Below, piece by piece: positions 8,721-16,412 of a stretch of DNA of 64,000 nt; position 1 is the first letter of the stretch; each line of letters begins with the position of its first letter. The position numbers and the translations under genes were made by a program. The DNA lies in the NCBI GenBank assembly GCA_035304345.1, contig DATGQE010000021.1, positions 60,074 to 124,073 of the forward strand. Direction: 5' to 3'. The notes under the pieces were generated by a model that was not told the origin of the DNA, did no database searches, and saw only the letters and a list, made by a program, of their open reading frames with translations. The stretch is from IDS-8 sp035304345. Lineage in GTDB: Bacteria > Pseudomonadota > Gammaproteobacteria > Steroidobacterales > Woeseiaceae.

Positions 8721-9892
8721 GAACCCGGGGACTCCGGGACCGCGTTCGCGGCCGGCGGCGCGCCGGCCAGGGAGCGGATCATCGATGCGTATTCCTCGAC
8801 CATTGCCGCGAAGCTGAAGCTTTCGATCACCCGGCGCCGTGCCGCGTGGCCGACACGCTCGCGGAGCTCCCGGGAATCGCACAGCGTCTCGAGCTCGCGC
8901 ACGAGCCCGTCGAGGTCCCGGGCTTCGAACAGGAAGCCGCTCTCGCCGGGCACGACCATCTCGGCCGCGCCGCCGATGCGGCTGAGCACCACCGGGCGCT
9001 CCATCGCCATTGCCTCCAGCGCCGCGTTCGAGAACGTCTCGACCGCGCGTGACGGCAGCACGAACACGTCCATGGCGGCGAGCGCCGGCCGGATGTCGTC
9101 GAGAACGCCGGTGAAGGCCACGTAGCGGCCGAGACCGGCATCGGCGACGCACGCTTCCAGCTTCGCCCTGCCCGCGCCGTCGCCGACGAGCACGAGGTGC
9201 ACCGGGCGCTGCGAGTCGTGCAGCCGGCGCACCGCCGCGATCAGGAGCTCGAAGTGCTTCTCCGGCGCGAAACGCCCGACACCGCCGACGAGCAGCGCGT
9301 CGGGCGGAATGCCGTGGCGCGCGCGGAAGGTGCGGGCCCGCTCGCCGTTCTCGTCCGGCGCGAAATGCGCGGTGTCCACGCCGTTGTAGATGTGGCGTGA
9401 CCGCCCTGCCGGCAGGCGGTACTTGCGGGTCCAGAGATCCTGCTGGTAGCGGCACCCGTAGACGAGCAGGTCACAACGCCTCAGGAAAGGCGCGAACACG
9501 CGCCCCCATATCCACTGCCCGTCCACGAAGTCCGTGGTGTTGATGAGGCACACCGAGCGTGCCTGCGCCGCACGCGCGGCCGCCGGCACGACGTACAGCA
9601 GCGGGTACAGGTTCACGGCCACCAGCAGCTGCGGTGCCGACGCGGTGATCTCCCGCAGCCGCCGGAGGCTGCGGAGTGAGAACTTCCCGCGCCGCTCGAG
9701 GTGCGTCACGGGCACGCCCGGCGCGACCCGGTCGAGCAGCGTCTCCGGCGGGTTCAGGTACGCGATGGCGGCGCGCATGCCTGAAGCCGCCAGCGCGTTG
9801 GCGATTCTGACGACCTTCGTCTCCGAGCCGCCGACTTCGAGCGTGCTCGTGACGAACAGGACGCCCCACCCGGAACCGGTGCGGCCTTGCAT
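8717..9892 (-). CDS. GT4-family glycosyltransferase
   Basis: A 391-residue GT-B glycosyltransferase. The N-terminal LFVTSTLEVGGSETKV is a typical GT4 opening (GG..G/E acceptor loop). The C-terminal domain has VGGVGRFAPEKHFELLI and SNAALEAMAMERPVVLS, which contains the E-x7-type donor-binding region. The start is ATG at 9892, 88 nt inside a candidate minus-10 at 9980-9985. It is convergent with the TIM-barrel gene and divergent from the riboswitch-controlled lipoprotein. Family is firm; donor and acceptor are unknown. Confidence 0.9.
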   Translation of the reverse strand: MQGRTGSGWGVLFVTSTLEVGGSETKVVRIANALAASGMRAAIAYLNPPETLLDRVAPGVPVTHLERRGKFSLRSLRRLREITASAPQLLVAVNLYPLLYVVPAAARAAQARSVCLINTTDFVDGQWIWGRVFAPFLRRCDLLVYGCRYQQDLWTRKYRLPAGRSRHIYNGVDTAHFAPDENGERARTFRARHGIPPDALLVGGVGRFAPEKHFELLIAAVRRLHDSQRPVHLVLVGDGAGRAKLEACVADAGLGRYVAFTGVLDDIRPALAAMDVFVLPSRAVETFSNAALEAMAMERPVVLSRIGGAAEMVVPGESGFLFEARDLDGLVRELETLCDSRELRERVGHAARRRVIESFSFAAMVEEYASMIRSLAGAPPAANAVPESPGS

Positions 9893-9979
9893 TCCGTCGA
9901 TTAGATCCGTTGCGTCGTTGTCCAGGACCGCGGCGGCAGCGGGTCGTCGCCTGCCGGGGCTCCGCGGGGCAGTGCCGCC

Positions 9980-9985
9980 ATTCTA
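9980..9985 (-). promoter_or_regulatory. candidate minus-10 element TAGAAT for the GT4 gene
   Basis: On the minus strand this reads TAGAATGGCGG, an 11-mer repeated exactly at 27555-27565 and 44751-44761, each time upstream of a minus-strand gene. It lies about 90 nt before the ATG at 9892. No clear minus-35 is seen. Confidence 0.35.
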
Positions 9986-10117
9986 CATAAGCGCGCGCCG
10001 GCGCCGGTCGCGTGCCGGCGGCGCGGCGCCGTCCCGCCGTTGCCGGAATCGTGACGGAGCGCACGTTTTGCGGCGGTAAAGCGTTTGCAATCGCGGCGCT
10101 TTGACCGGACAGTAGCG

Positions 10118-10206
10118 CCACGACAAGGGCAAACCCGTCGCAAGGCGGGGACGCAAAGCCACCGGTCCGGAGCACGCGCTCCGGACAGCGGGGCCGCCGG
10201 CAGGGA
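10118..10206 (+). promoter_or_regulatory. cyclic di-GMP-I (GEMM-I) riboswitch 1
   Basis: Conserved blocks appear in order: GGGCAAACC at 10127-10135, a P2 hairpin CCCGTC-GCAA-GGCGGG with a GNRA tetraloop, GGGACGCAAAGCC at 10148-10160, then a long P3 hairpin with arms GTCCGGAGC and GCTCCGGAC (10165-10187). It closes with AGCGGGGCCGCC. These match the GEMM-I aptamer core. The gene at 10407 begins ~200 nt downstream. A GC-rich hairpin (GCGGCCGCC/GGCGGCTGC, about 10271-10293) lies in that leader, but it has no T-run, so the switching mechanism is unclear. Known members bind c-di-GMP and control motility, biofilm and surface genes. Confidence 0.93.
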
Positions 10207-10406
10207 AACCGTCATCTTCCCGCAGGGGAGCACGCGCCTGGCTGCGCAGGCAGTCGCGGCGCGCTCCTGTCGAGCGGCCGCCGTCCGGCGGCTGCGCTTC
10301 GCGTTCACGGGATTGTCCCTGGTCGAGGACCCGGCCGGCTCGCGCCCGGACGACGGCCGGGATGAGCCGCTGGCCGCCCCGCGGCCGACGACGTGGACGC
10401 CCGACA

Positions 10407-11369
10407 ATGACCTTCGAAACGGACCTGCTCCGCCCCGCCCTCCTCGCCCTCGCCTGCCTGCTCGGCAGCGGCTGCAACTCGCCGGACGCGCCGCCAGGCG
10501 ATGGCGCCGCGAATGCACCGCCCGTCATCCGCGGCGAGCCGCCCCCCACCGCCCGCGTCGGAGTGCCGTACGCGTTCACACCGGAAGCGATCGACGACGA
10601 CGGCGACCTCCTCGCGTTCACGATCGCCAACCGGCCCGCGTGGGCCGAGTTCGACCCGGCGACGGGGACGCTGCAGGGCACCCCGCGCGACGAGGACGTC
10701 GGCGACCATCGGGATATCCTGATCTCCGTCTCCGATGCTGCGAGCGTCGTGTCGCTGCCCGCCTTCTCGGTCGCGGTCGAGCCGCCGCCCGCGGCCGGCG
10801 GCAGCGATGGCGACGACGGCCCGGCGGCCGGGACGCCGACGGTCTCGGGCGAGCCGAACCGGTACGCCGTCATGGGCCGCGTGTACGCGTTCCTGCCGGA
10901 GGCGAGCGATCCGGACGGCGACGCCCTGAGCTGGTCCATCGTCAACCAGCCGGGATGGGCGGACTTCGATCCGGCGACCGGCCGGCTGCAGGGCACACCG
11001 ACGGTGGCCGACCTCGGCACGACGGCGCCGATCCGGCTTGCCGTCACCGACGGCACCGGCACCGCGGAGCTCCCGCCGTTCACGATCACGGTCGAGGCGA
11101 CGGGCTCCGCGGCATTCGAGCTCGCGTGGCTGCCGCCGACCGAGAACGAGGACGGCACGCCGCTCGTGAACCTCGCCGGCTACCGGGTCTACTACGGCAC
11201 CGTCACGGGCAGCTACACGGAGACGATCGCGATCGACCTGCCGGGCGTGACCCGTTACCTCATCGAGAACCTGGCGCCCGGCCGGTATTTCCTCGTGATG
11301 ACCGCGGTGAACAGCCTCGGGACGGAGAGCGACTACACGCCGGAGCTCGAGTTCTCGCCCGGGACCTGA
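10407..11369 (+). CDS. putative lipoprotein with two Ig-like (He_PIG) domains and a fibronectin III domain
   Basis: A 320-residue exported protein under c-di-GMP riboswitch 1. An N-terminal hydrophobic signal (LLRPALLALACLL) ends at GSGC, a loose lipobox, so lipid anchoring at Cys ~22 is likely but not certain. Two putative-Ig repeats follow: one with VGVPYAFTPEAIDDDGD and AEFDPATGTLQGTP, the next with YAFLPEASDPDGD and ADFDPATGRLQGTP. The C-terminal ~90 residues (ELAWLPPTENEDGTPL, GYRVYYGT, LAPGRYFLVMTAVNSLG) look like a fibronectin type III module. Such beta-sandwich arrays usually mediate binding at the cell surface. Given its setting, I infer a polysaccharide- or matrix-binding role. There is no catalytic signature. 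Confidence 0.88.
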   Translation: MTFETDLLRPALLALACLLGSGCNSPDAPPGDGAANAPPVIRGEPPPTARVGVPYAFTPEAIDDDGDLLAFTIANRPAWAEFDPATGTLQGTPRDEDVGDHRDILISVSDAASVVSLPAFSVAVEPPPAAGGSDGDDGPAAGTPTVSGEPNRYAVMGRVYAFLPEASDPDGDALSWSIVNQPGWADFDPATGRLQGTPTVADLGTTAPIRLAVTDGTGTAELPPFTITVEATGSAAFELAWLPPTENEDGTPLVNLAGYRVYYGTVTGSYTETIAIDLPGVTRYLIENLAPGRYFLVMTAVNSLGTESDYTPELEFSPGT

Positions 11370-11419
11370 GGGCGGCCCGGCGGGCGACCGCCTGCCCCGC
11401 GCGGGAAGCGAAGGTGCCG

Positions 11420-12280
11420 CTACGCCGCGGCCCGCTCTTCCCCGGACCAGGCTTCGAGGAAGCGGCGCCTGATCGTGTCGACGAGGAGCTCGCGATCCTG
11501 CGCGAAGATTTGCACGTGCTCGATGTACGGCAGGTGATCGACCACCACCGTGGGGCCGAGCGGCACGCCGGGGAACATCGACCGGAACTGCCGCGCGTGG
11601 TGGAAGATGTCGATCCGGCCGGCCGTGTAGATGTAATGCACGCGCACGCCGCGCGCCACGAGCGTGGACAGGATCCTCGAGGACTCCTCCGCGGGCATGT
11701 ACTGGTAGTTGATCAGGTTGCCTTCGAAACCCTCGACGCGCGACCGGGTCTTCTCGTCTTCGACGATGTCGAGCAACTTCGCGACGCGCAGGATCTTGAA
11801 CACGATGCGGTTCAGCAGGTAACGCGTCAGCTTGCCGCGCACGCGCCAGTACGGCGTCTCGTACGCGTGCGGGTCGACGAGCACGACGCCCACGGCTCGC
11901 TCGTCCTTCTCGGCATAGCGGAACGCGTCCTCCGCCCCCGAGCACAGCCCGCCGAGCACGAACTCCCGCACGCCATGCGTGCTTTCGAGCCAGCCGAGCG
12001 CGTCGCGGATGTCGGCTTCCGTCCGTTCCTCGAGCGACTGGTCCGGCCGCGCGATCTGGCTGCTGCCGATGCCGCCCAGGTCGAAGCGGAGCGTCATGAC
12101 CCCGTGCTCCGCGACCGCGCGCGCGATGCGCGCGTACAGGCGGTAGGGTCCCGATTTCGCCGTGAGTCCCGCGGACAGCAGGACCATCGCGGGAGACGAT
12201 CGCGCCGCACCGCGCGGCATCGTGAGCACGCCCTGCAGGCGGGAAGCCTCACCGAACTGGCATGCAATCTCCCTTATCAT
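11420..12280 (-). CDS. alpha/beta hydrolase of the exosortase-A-associated hydrolase 1 type
   Basis: A 286-residue alpha/beta hydrolase. The nucleophile elbow reads GGLCSGAE, with Cys in place of the usual Ser, as in the hydrolase 1 family found beside acyl-CoA/AMP ligases in exosortase A loci. An oxyanion-side segment, TLRFDLGGIGSS, and a late His (VVDHLPYIEHVQ) complete a plausible triad. Start ATG at 12280 overlaps the stop of the upstream NRPS-like gene (ATGA), so the two are translationally coupled. It may act on a thioester or ester made by the adenylation-carrier enzyme, for example in transferring or editing an acyl decoration; that is inference. Confidence 0.82.
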   Translation of the reverse strand: MIREIACQFGEASRLQGVLTMPRGAARSSPAMVLLSAGLTAKSGPYRLYARIARAVAEHGVMTLRFDLGGIGSSQIARPDQSLEERTEADIRDALGWLESTHGVREFVLGGLCSGAEDAFRYAEKDERAVGVVLVDPHAYETPYWRVRGKLTRYLLNRIVFKILRVAKLLDIVEDEKTRSRVEGFEGNLINYQYMPAEESSRILSTLVARGVRVHYIYTAGRIDIFHHARQFRSMFPGVPLGPTVVVDHLPYIEHVQIFAQDRELLVDTIRRRFLEAWSGEERAAA

Positions 12281-15200
12281 CGTTCCCCACCGAGTTGCCG
12301 CTGGATGTGACTCAGGATGTCCTTGGCGGTGACCGCGAGCGTGACCCGGGTCGAGCGGTACCAGAGCGATTCCGCCGTCGAGCGCACCGCCGGCACGGCC
12401 GCCAGCGCGGGCGGCGCCGCGCCGAAATCGGCCGACAGCACGAGGCGCACGTCGGCCCTGCCCGCGACGTCCCCTGCATCGAGCTTCAGCGCGCGCATCT
12501 CGGCAATCGCCGCGTGGCTGAAGCGCATGCCGACGAGCTCCTCGCCGCCCTCCACCGGTGCCGGGAACTTGAGATTGCGCTTGAGGAGCAGCCAATGGCG
12601 CTTCTCGCGGCTCATGCGCGCGAGCTCGCGGTGATGCGCCGCGCCGTCGGCGACGGGATCGAGCAGCACCCAGCGTTCCACCCCGGCCCGCGGCAGGTGC
12701 TTGAGCGCGAGCGTCGCCGTGAGGCGCATCGCGAACACCGCGACGCGATCGCTGCCGGAGCGCGACTTCAGCAGCTCGAGCGCGGCCTCGAGGTCGCGTC
12801 CCCAGCGCGCGAAGGAGGCCTCCATGTCGTCGCCGAGCGAGTCCGCCATGCCGAAGAAGTCGAAGCGCAGCGACGGCACACCCGCCTCGGCGAGGCGCTC
12901 GGCCAGCGTGCGCAGCATGAACTGGCAGCGCATGTACTCGTAGCCGATCGGCGGGCACAGCAGCACCGGGGCGCCCGTCGCCTTGCCGAGCGGCTCGGTG
13001 TACAGCCCGTACAGGGTCTCGTCCGGCCCGAAATAGAACGCGCTGACCGGCAGGATGTCGCGCGTGACCCGCGGGGCTGCCGCATCGTCCGCCCCGGGTG
13101 CCGGGCGGCCCGACCCGTCGATGATGCGCGCGAGTATCCACAACGACTCGCGCAGCACGTCCATCCCGTCGAGGCGAAAGCCGAGCCGCTCCTCCACGAG
13201 ATGGATCATCTCCATGGCGAGGAGCGAGTCGCCGCCGAGCAGCATGAAGTTGTCGTCCAGGCCGACGCCATCGAGGCGCAGGAGCTCGCACCAGATGCGC
13301 GCCAGCGCCACCTCCGTCTCCGTTCGCGGCGGGTTGCGCACCGGCGCGGACGGGGTCTCGAGCTCCGGCAGGGCACGCCGGTCGACCTTGAGGTTGTAGT
13401 TGAGCGGCAGCGCCTCGAGAGCGACGTAGAACACCGGGACCATGTAGTCCGGCAGCCTCGACGCCATGTGCGCGTGCAGCTCGTCTTCGCGCACGCGCGA
13501 TCCGGGCTCCGGCACGTAGTACGCGACGAGCACCGTCTCGCCGCGGCGATGCTGCTTGGCCGCGACCAGCCCGTCGCGCACCCCGGGGGCCTGCCGCAGG
13601 TGATAGTCGATCTCCGCCAGCTCGATGCGCATGCCGCGCAGCTTGATCTGGAAATCGCGGCGCCCGAGCAGCTCCAGGTTCCCGTCCGGGTAGAGCCGTC
13701 CGCGGTCGCCGGTGCGGTAGTAGCGGATCCCGTCGCGCTCGAAGAACCGGTCGTGGCCCAGCGACGGGTCGACATAGCCGCCGACCACGCCGGGTCCGCC
13801 GAAGCAGACGTCGCCGATCGCACCGATCGGCACGCGGTTGTCGTCGTCGTCCAGCACCAGGAGGTGCACGCCGGCGAACGGCTTGCCGACGTAGGTCCGC
13901 TCCGGCGAAGACGACGTCACCTCCCAGGTGCACCCCATCAGGGACACCTCGCTGCAGCCGTAGATCACGTACACCTCGGCGCGCGAGAAGATCGTCTTCA
14001 GGTCCCGCAGCACTTCGACCGGGACCATGTCGCCACCCGAGGACGCGTGCCGCACCTTCCCGAACACGCCGAAGTCGGGCACGTTGGCCTTGATGTACTT
14101 GATGATGCTCTTGAGGAGCGACGGCCCGATGTGGAACAGCGTCACTTCCTGCAGCGTGCGCGTCATGCGCGCGGCATCGAGGACGTGAGCGCGCTCGAGC
14201 ACGACGAGCGTGCCGCCGACCGACAGCGCCGCCGTCAGCTCGAACATCGAGATGCTGAAGGTGAACGCCGCCACCGCGGGGATCACGTCGTCGGCCGTGA
14301 TGCGATAACGGTCGCGCGCGACGTTCACGAAGTGGATCATGTTGGCGTGACTGGCGGCCACGCCTTTCGGGCGCCCGGTCGTGCCCGACGTGTAGTACAC
14401 GTAGGCGACCTGCCGCCGGTCGATCGGCCAGTCGCCGGGCTCTCCCGGCTGCGTGGCCAGCTCGGCCGGGGGATCGTCGATCGTGAGCGTTTCCACCCCG
14501 AAGCCGGAAACGACGTTCGCGACTTTCGTCTGGGTGAGGATCAGCCGCGGCTTCGTGTCCTCCACGATCGCCCGGATGTGGAACTCGGGATGCGCCGGGT
14601 TGACCGGGACGTAAGTCGCACCCGCTTTCAGGATCGCGAGCAGGCAGACCGGAACGTCGAGCGACGGCTCCAGGCAGACGAGAACCCGGCTCTCTGTCGC
14701 TGCACCGCGCGCCCGGAGAAGGTGTGCGAGCTGGTTGGCGCGACGGTCGAGCTCCGCGTAGGTGAGCGTCTGCTCGTTGAAGCGGACGGCCACCTGCCCC
14801 GGGCGTTCATGCGCCTGGCGTGCGATTTCCTCGTGCACGAAGTGCGGCGCGGGACGGGCCGCCGGCCCGCGGCAGTTCGCGTCGAACCACGCCTGCTCCT
14901 CTTCCGAGAACAGCGGCAGCGCGGAGATGCGGAGCGTGGCGTCGGCATCGAGGGCGAGCAGCGTGCGGCGCCAGTGCCCGAGCAGCCGCCTCGCCGTGGC
15001 GCCGTCGAACAGGCTTTCGTTGTAGCGAATCGCCAGGGCGACGCCGTCCGCGCCAAAGACCAGCTCGAGCGCGAGGTCCGTGGCGTCCGCAATGCCGGCA
15101 CCGGCGGGCTCGCCGTGCGTGACGTGCACGGAAAGCGGCGCCGACGGATCGTAGGGCGCCGCGGCATCCGACAGGCCGGCGGCGGCGCGCGACACCAGGT

Positions 15201-15510
15201 CGCCGGCCAGGTCGCCGCCGCCGACGGCGATCTCGAGCGCGCACGCCTCGAGCGCCGCACCCTGCCGCACGCACAGCGACAGCGGAATCCGTGACTGGCC
15301 GGAATAGCGGTAGAACAGCGCCGCCGCCGCCGCGAGCGCGAGCGGCGCACCGTCGCCCTGCGCTGCCGTGCTGCCGAGCGCCAGGCGCTCGTCGAGGGTC
15401 ACGCGCGCGGCGCGAAAGGCGGTGTCGGGAGTCTTCAGCCGGTCATAGGGCAACTGCAGGGAAGTCGCTTCCTGGACGGGCGTCGGACTGAAATCGGGGA
15501 AAGTGGACAT
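12277..15510 (-). CDS. NRPS-like fusion: partial condensation, adenylation, carrier and hydrolase-like domains
   Basis: About 1,077 residues. Residues 1-220 resemble the second half of a condensation domain, with no HHxxxDG motif. Residues ~225-720 form an adenylation domain: YTSGTTGRPKG (A3), YGCSEV (A5), YRTGDRG (A7) and NLKVDR (A10 Lys). A carrier domain with LGGDSLLAME (phosphopantetheine Ser) follows at ~755-775. The last ~250 residues are an alpha/beta-hydrolase-like domain whose nucleophile-elbow position reads FAMRLTA, without Ser or Cys, as in exosortase-A hydrolase 2 proteins. It probably activates and loads a carboxylic or amino acid for transfer to the polysaccharide. ATG 15510 fits the protein start; GTG 15534 is an alternative. 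Confidence 0.85.
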   Translation of the reverse strand: MSTFPDFSPTPVQEATSLQLPYDRLKTPDTAFRAARVTLDERLALGSTAAQGDGAPLALAAAAALFYRYSGQSRIPLSLCVRQGAALEACALEIAVGGGDLAGDLVSRAAAGLSDAAAPYDPSAPLSVHVTHGEPAGAGIADATDLALELVFGADGVALAIRYNESLFDGATARRLLGHWRRTLLALDADATLRISALPLFSEEEQAWFDANCRGPAARPAPHFVHEEIARQAHERPGQVAVRFNEQTLTYAELDRRANQLAHLLRARGAATESRVLVCLEPSLDVPVCLLAILKAGATYVPVNPAHPEFHIRAIVEDTKPRLILTQTKVANVVSGFGVETLTIDDPPAELATQPGEPGDWPIDRRQVAYVYYTSGTTGRPKGVAASHANMIHFVNVARDRYRITADDVIPAVAAFTFSISMFELTAALSVGGTLVVLERAHVLDAARMTRTLQEVTLFHIGPSLLKSIIKYIKANVPDFGVFGKVRHASSGGDMVPVEVLRDLKTIFSRAEVYVIYGCSEVSLMGCTWEVTSSSPERTYVGKPFAGVHLLVLDDDDNRVPIGAIGDVCFGGPGVVGGYVDPSLGHDRFFERDGIRYYRTGDRGRLYPDGNLELLGRRDFQIKLRGMRIELAEIDYHLRQAPGVRDGLVAAKQHRRGETVLVAYYVPEPGSRVREDELHAHMASRLPDYMVPVFYVALEALPLNYNLKVDRRALPELETPSAPVRNPPRTETEVALARIWCELLRLDGVGLDDNFMLLGGDSLLAMEMIHLVEERLGFRLDGMDVLRESLWILARIIDGSGRPAPGADDAAAPRVTRDILPVSAFYFGPDETLYGLYTEPLGKATGAPVLLCPPIGYEYMRCQFMLRTLAERLAEAGVPSLRFDFFGMADSLGDDMEASFARWGRDLEAALELLKSRSGSDRVAVFAMRLTATLALKHLPRAGVERWVLLDPVADGAAHHRELARMSREKRHWLLLKRNLKFPAPVEGGEELVGMRFSHAAIAEMRALKLDAGDVAGRADVRLVLSADFGAAPPALAAVPAVRSTAESLWYRSTRVTLAVTAKDILSHIQRQLGGER

Positions 15511-15756
15511 CGGGGTGCGGTCGGGACGGAGCACCGGGTGGCGCTTGTGGTTGGTTCTTGTCGGTCCTTGACACCAATGATCGAAAGGATTCTGCGAAAA
15601 AGCAATGTAACGCCGAATACCGGAATGTTATGTAACAGGGTTCGCATTTCCGCCGACCGGTTCCGGCCGGGCCGCCGGGCGGAACCGGCGGCGCACGCGG
15701 GGCGTGCACCCGCGCCGGGTGTCTCCGGGCGGCCGCCACCCGCCACAACGTGTCAC

Positions 15757-15774
15757 TGTCGGTAAATGGCGACA
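15757..15774. promoter_or_regulatory. candidate activator site, TGTC-N10-GACA (copy 1)
   Basis: Inverted repeat TGTCG-N8-CGACA, about 190 nt upstream of the sigma-54 promoter. The same TGTC-N10-GACA layout recurs at 15837-15854. Position and symmetry fit an upstream activating site for a sigma-54-dependent enhancer-binding protein. The protein is not known; a PrsR-type regulator is suspected because PrsK is in the window. Confidence 0.5.
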
Positions 15775-15805
15775 AACCGATTTGACTTGGTTCTCAGTAG
15801 CTTAC

Positions 15806-15819
15806 GTGACACAAGTCAC
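15806..15819. promoter_or_regulatory. inverted repeat GTGAC-ACAA-GTCAC
   Basis: A perfect 5-bp inverted repeat with a 4-nt spacer, lying between the two TGTC-N10-GACA sites and ~145 nt upstream of the sigma-54 promoter. It is probably a protein-binding site. Whether it belongs to the same regulator is unknown. Confidence 0.4.
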
Positions 15820-15836
15820 CCTCGGATTCACGATCC

Positions 15837-15854
15837 TGTCCACTTCGGCCGACA
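15837..15854. promoter_or_regulatory. candidate activator site, TGTC-N10-GACA (copy 2)
   Basis: Second TGTC-N10-GACA inverted repeat, 80 nt after the first (a near-integral number of helical turns), about 115 nt upstream of the sigma-54 promoter. Paired, similarly spaced sites are typical of enhancer-binding proteins. Confidence 0.5.
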
Positions 15855-15951
15855 GTTTCTACCGTCTCCAGAGGCACTTACGGCCGGCGGGCCGGGTCGA
15901 CGACCGGTCGGGCTTCCGTAAGCCATTGCCAATCTTAAATATTTTGCACTC

Positions 15952-15967
15952 TGGCACAGCGCTTGCA
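15952..15967 (+). promoter_or_regulatory. sigma-54 (RpoN) promoter
   Basis: TGGCACAGCGCTTGCA matches the minus-24/minus-12 consensus TGGCAC-N5-TTGCA in every conserved position with correct spacing. Transcription would start near 15978 on the plus strand, giving a ~435-nt leader that includes riboswitch 2 before the lipoprotein gene at 16413. The activator is presumably encoded elsewhere. Confidence 0.85.
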
Positions 15968-16164
15968 CTTAACGGAGCGCACCGGGATGACGCGGTGATT
16001 CCCCGCTTTTGCGGGAATCGCGCACCGGCCAGGGAGGGCCTTTCACCCAAATGGAGAACGCTTGCCAGTATGCCGGGGGAACACGCCACGCGGACGTCGT
16101 ACGCAAGGCCTCGCTGCCCTCGACAAACTGTGCGGCGCGTCATACCGGGTGTCTCGTGAGGTGC

Positions 16165-16170
16165 TATGAT
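16165..16170 (+). promoter_or_regulatory. candidate sigma-70 minus-10 TATGAT before riboswitch 2
   Basis: TATGAT lies ~8 nt before the first aptamer bases, so a start near 16177 would give a transcript beginning with the riboswitch. No good minus-35 is seen. It could be a second, sigma-54-independent promoter. Confidence 0.35.
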
Positions 16171-16177
16171 CCTTGCG

Positions 16178-16262
16178 AGATTGAAAAGGGCAAACCTGCC
16201 GAAAGGCAGGGACGCAAAGCTTCCGGTCTAAGGGTTGTTACCTACGATAGCGGGGCCGCCAA
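16178..16262 (+). promoter_or_regulatory. cyclic di-GMP-I (GEMM-I) riboswitch 2
   Basis: A textbook GEMM-I core: GGGCAAACC at 16188-16196, P2 stem CCTGCC-GAAA-GGCAGG with the GAAA tetraloop at 16201-16204, GGGACGCAAAGC at 16209-16220, then CCGGTCTAAGG and ATAGCGGGGCCGCC at 16247-16260. The P3 strand pair (TCTAAGG ... CCTACGATAG) resembles the tetraloop-receptor region of known members. It lies 150 nt upstream of the lipoprotein start at 16413, between the sigma-54 promoter and the gene. Confidence 0.95.
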
Positions 16263-16412
16263 TTCCACAGGATCGATGCGCGTCCGTGCGTCGGTCTCTG
16301 CCGGTTCGGCGTTCCTTCCCTGTCTACAGTCACACTCTCAAGCCCGGCGGCGCGTTGAGATCTCCGTCACTGCGCCTGTTTGTCGCAGAACAACGAACCA
16401 AGGACCGCTTAC

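Larger units (their letters stand above)
15511..16412. other. 0.9-kb regulatory intergenic region
   Basis: This is the longest gene-free stretch and is clearly lower in GC than its surroundings between about 15540 and 15980. It separates the divergent NRPS-like and beta-helix lipoprotein genes. It holds three TGTC/GACA-type inverted repeats, a sigma-54 promoter match, a candidate sigma-70 minus-10 and a c-di-GMP riboswitch, listed separately. For the NRPS-like gene no strong promoter was recognised; a CAGAAT on the minus strand near 15585 is possible. Confidence 0.8.

Noticed and set aside
12262..15294. 1,010-residue plus-strand open frame opposite the NRPS-like gene
   Set aside because: His/Arg-rich antisense shadow. 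The minus-strand frame has complete adenylation and carrier motifs.
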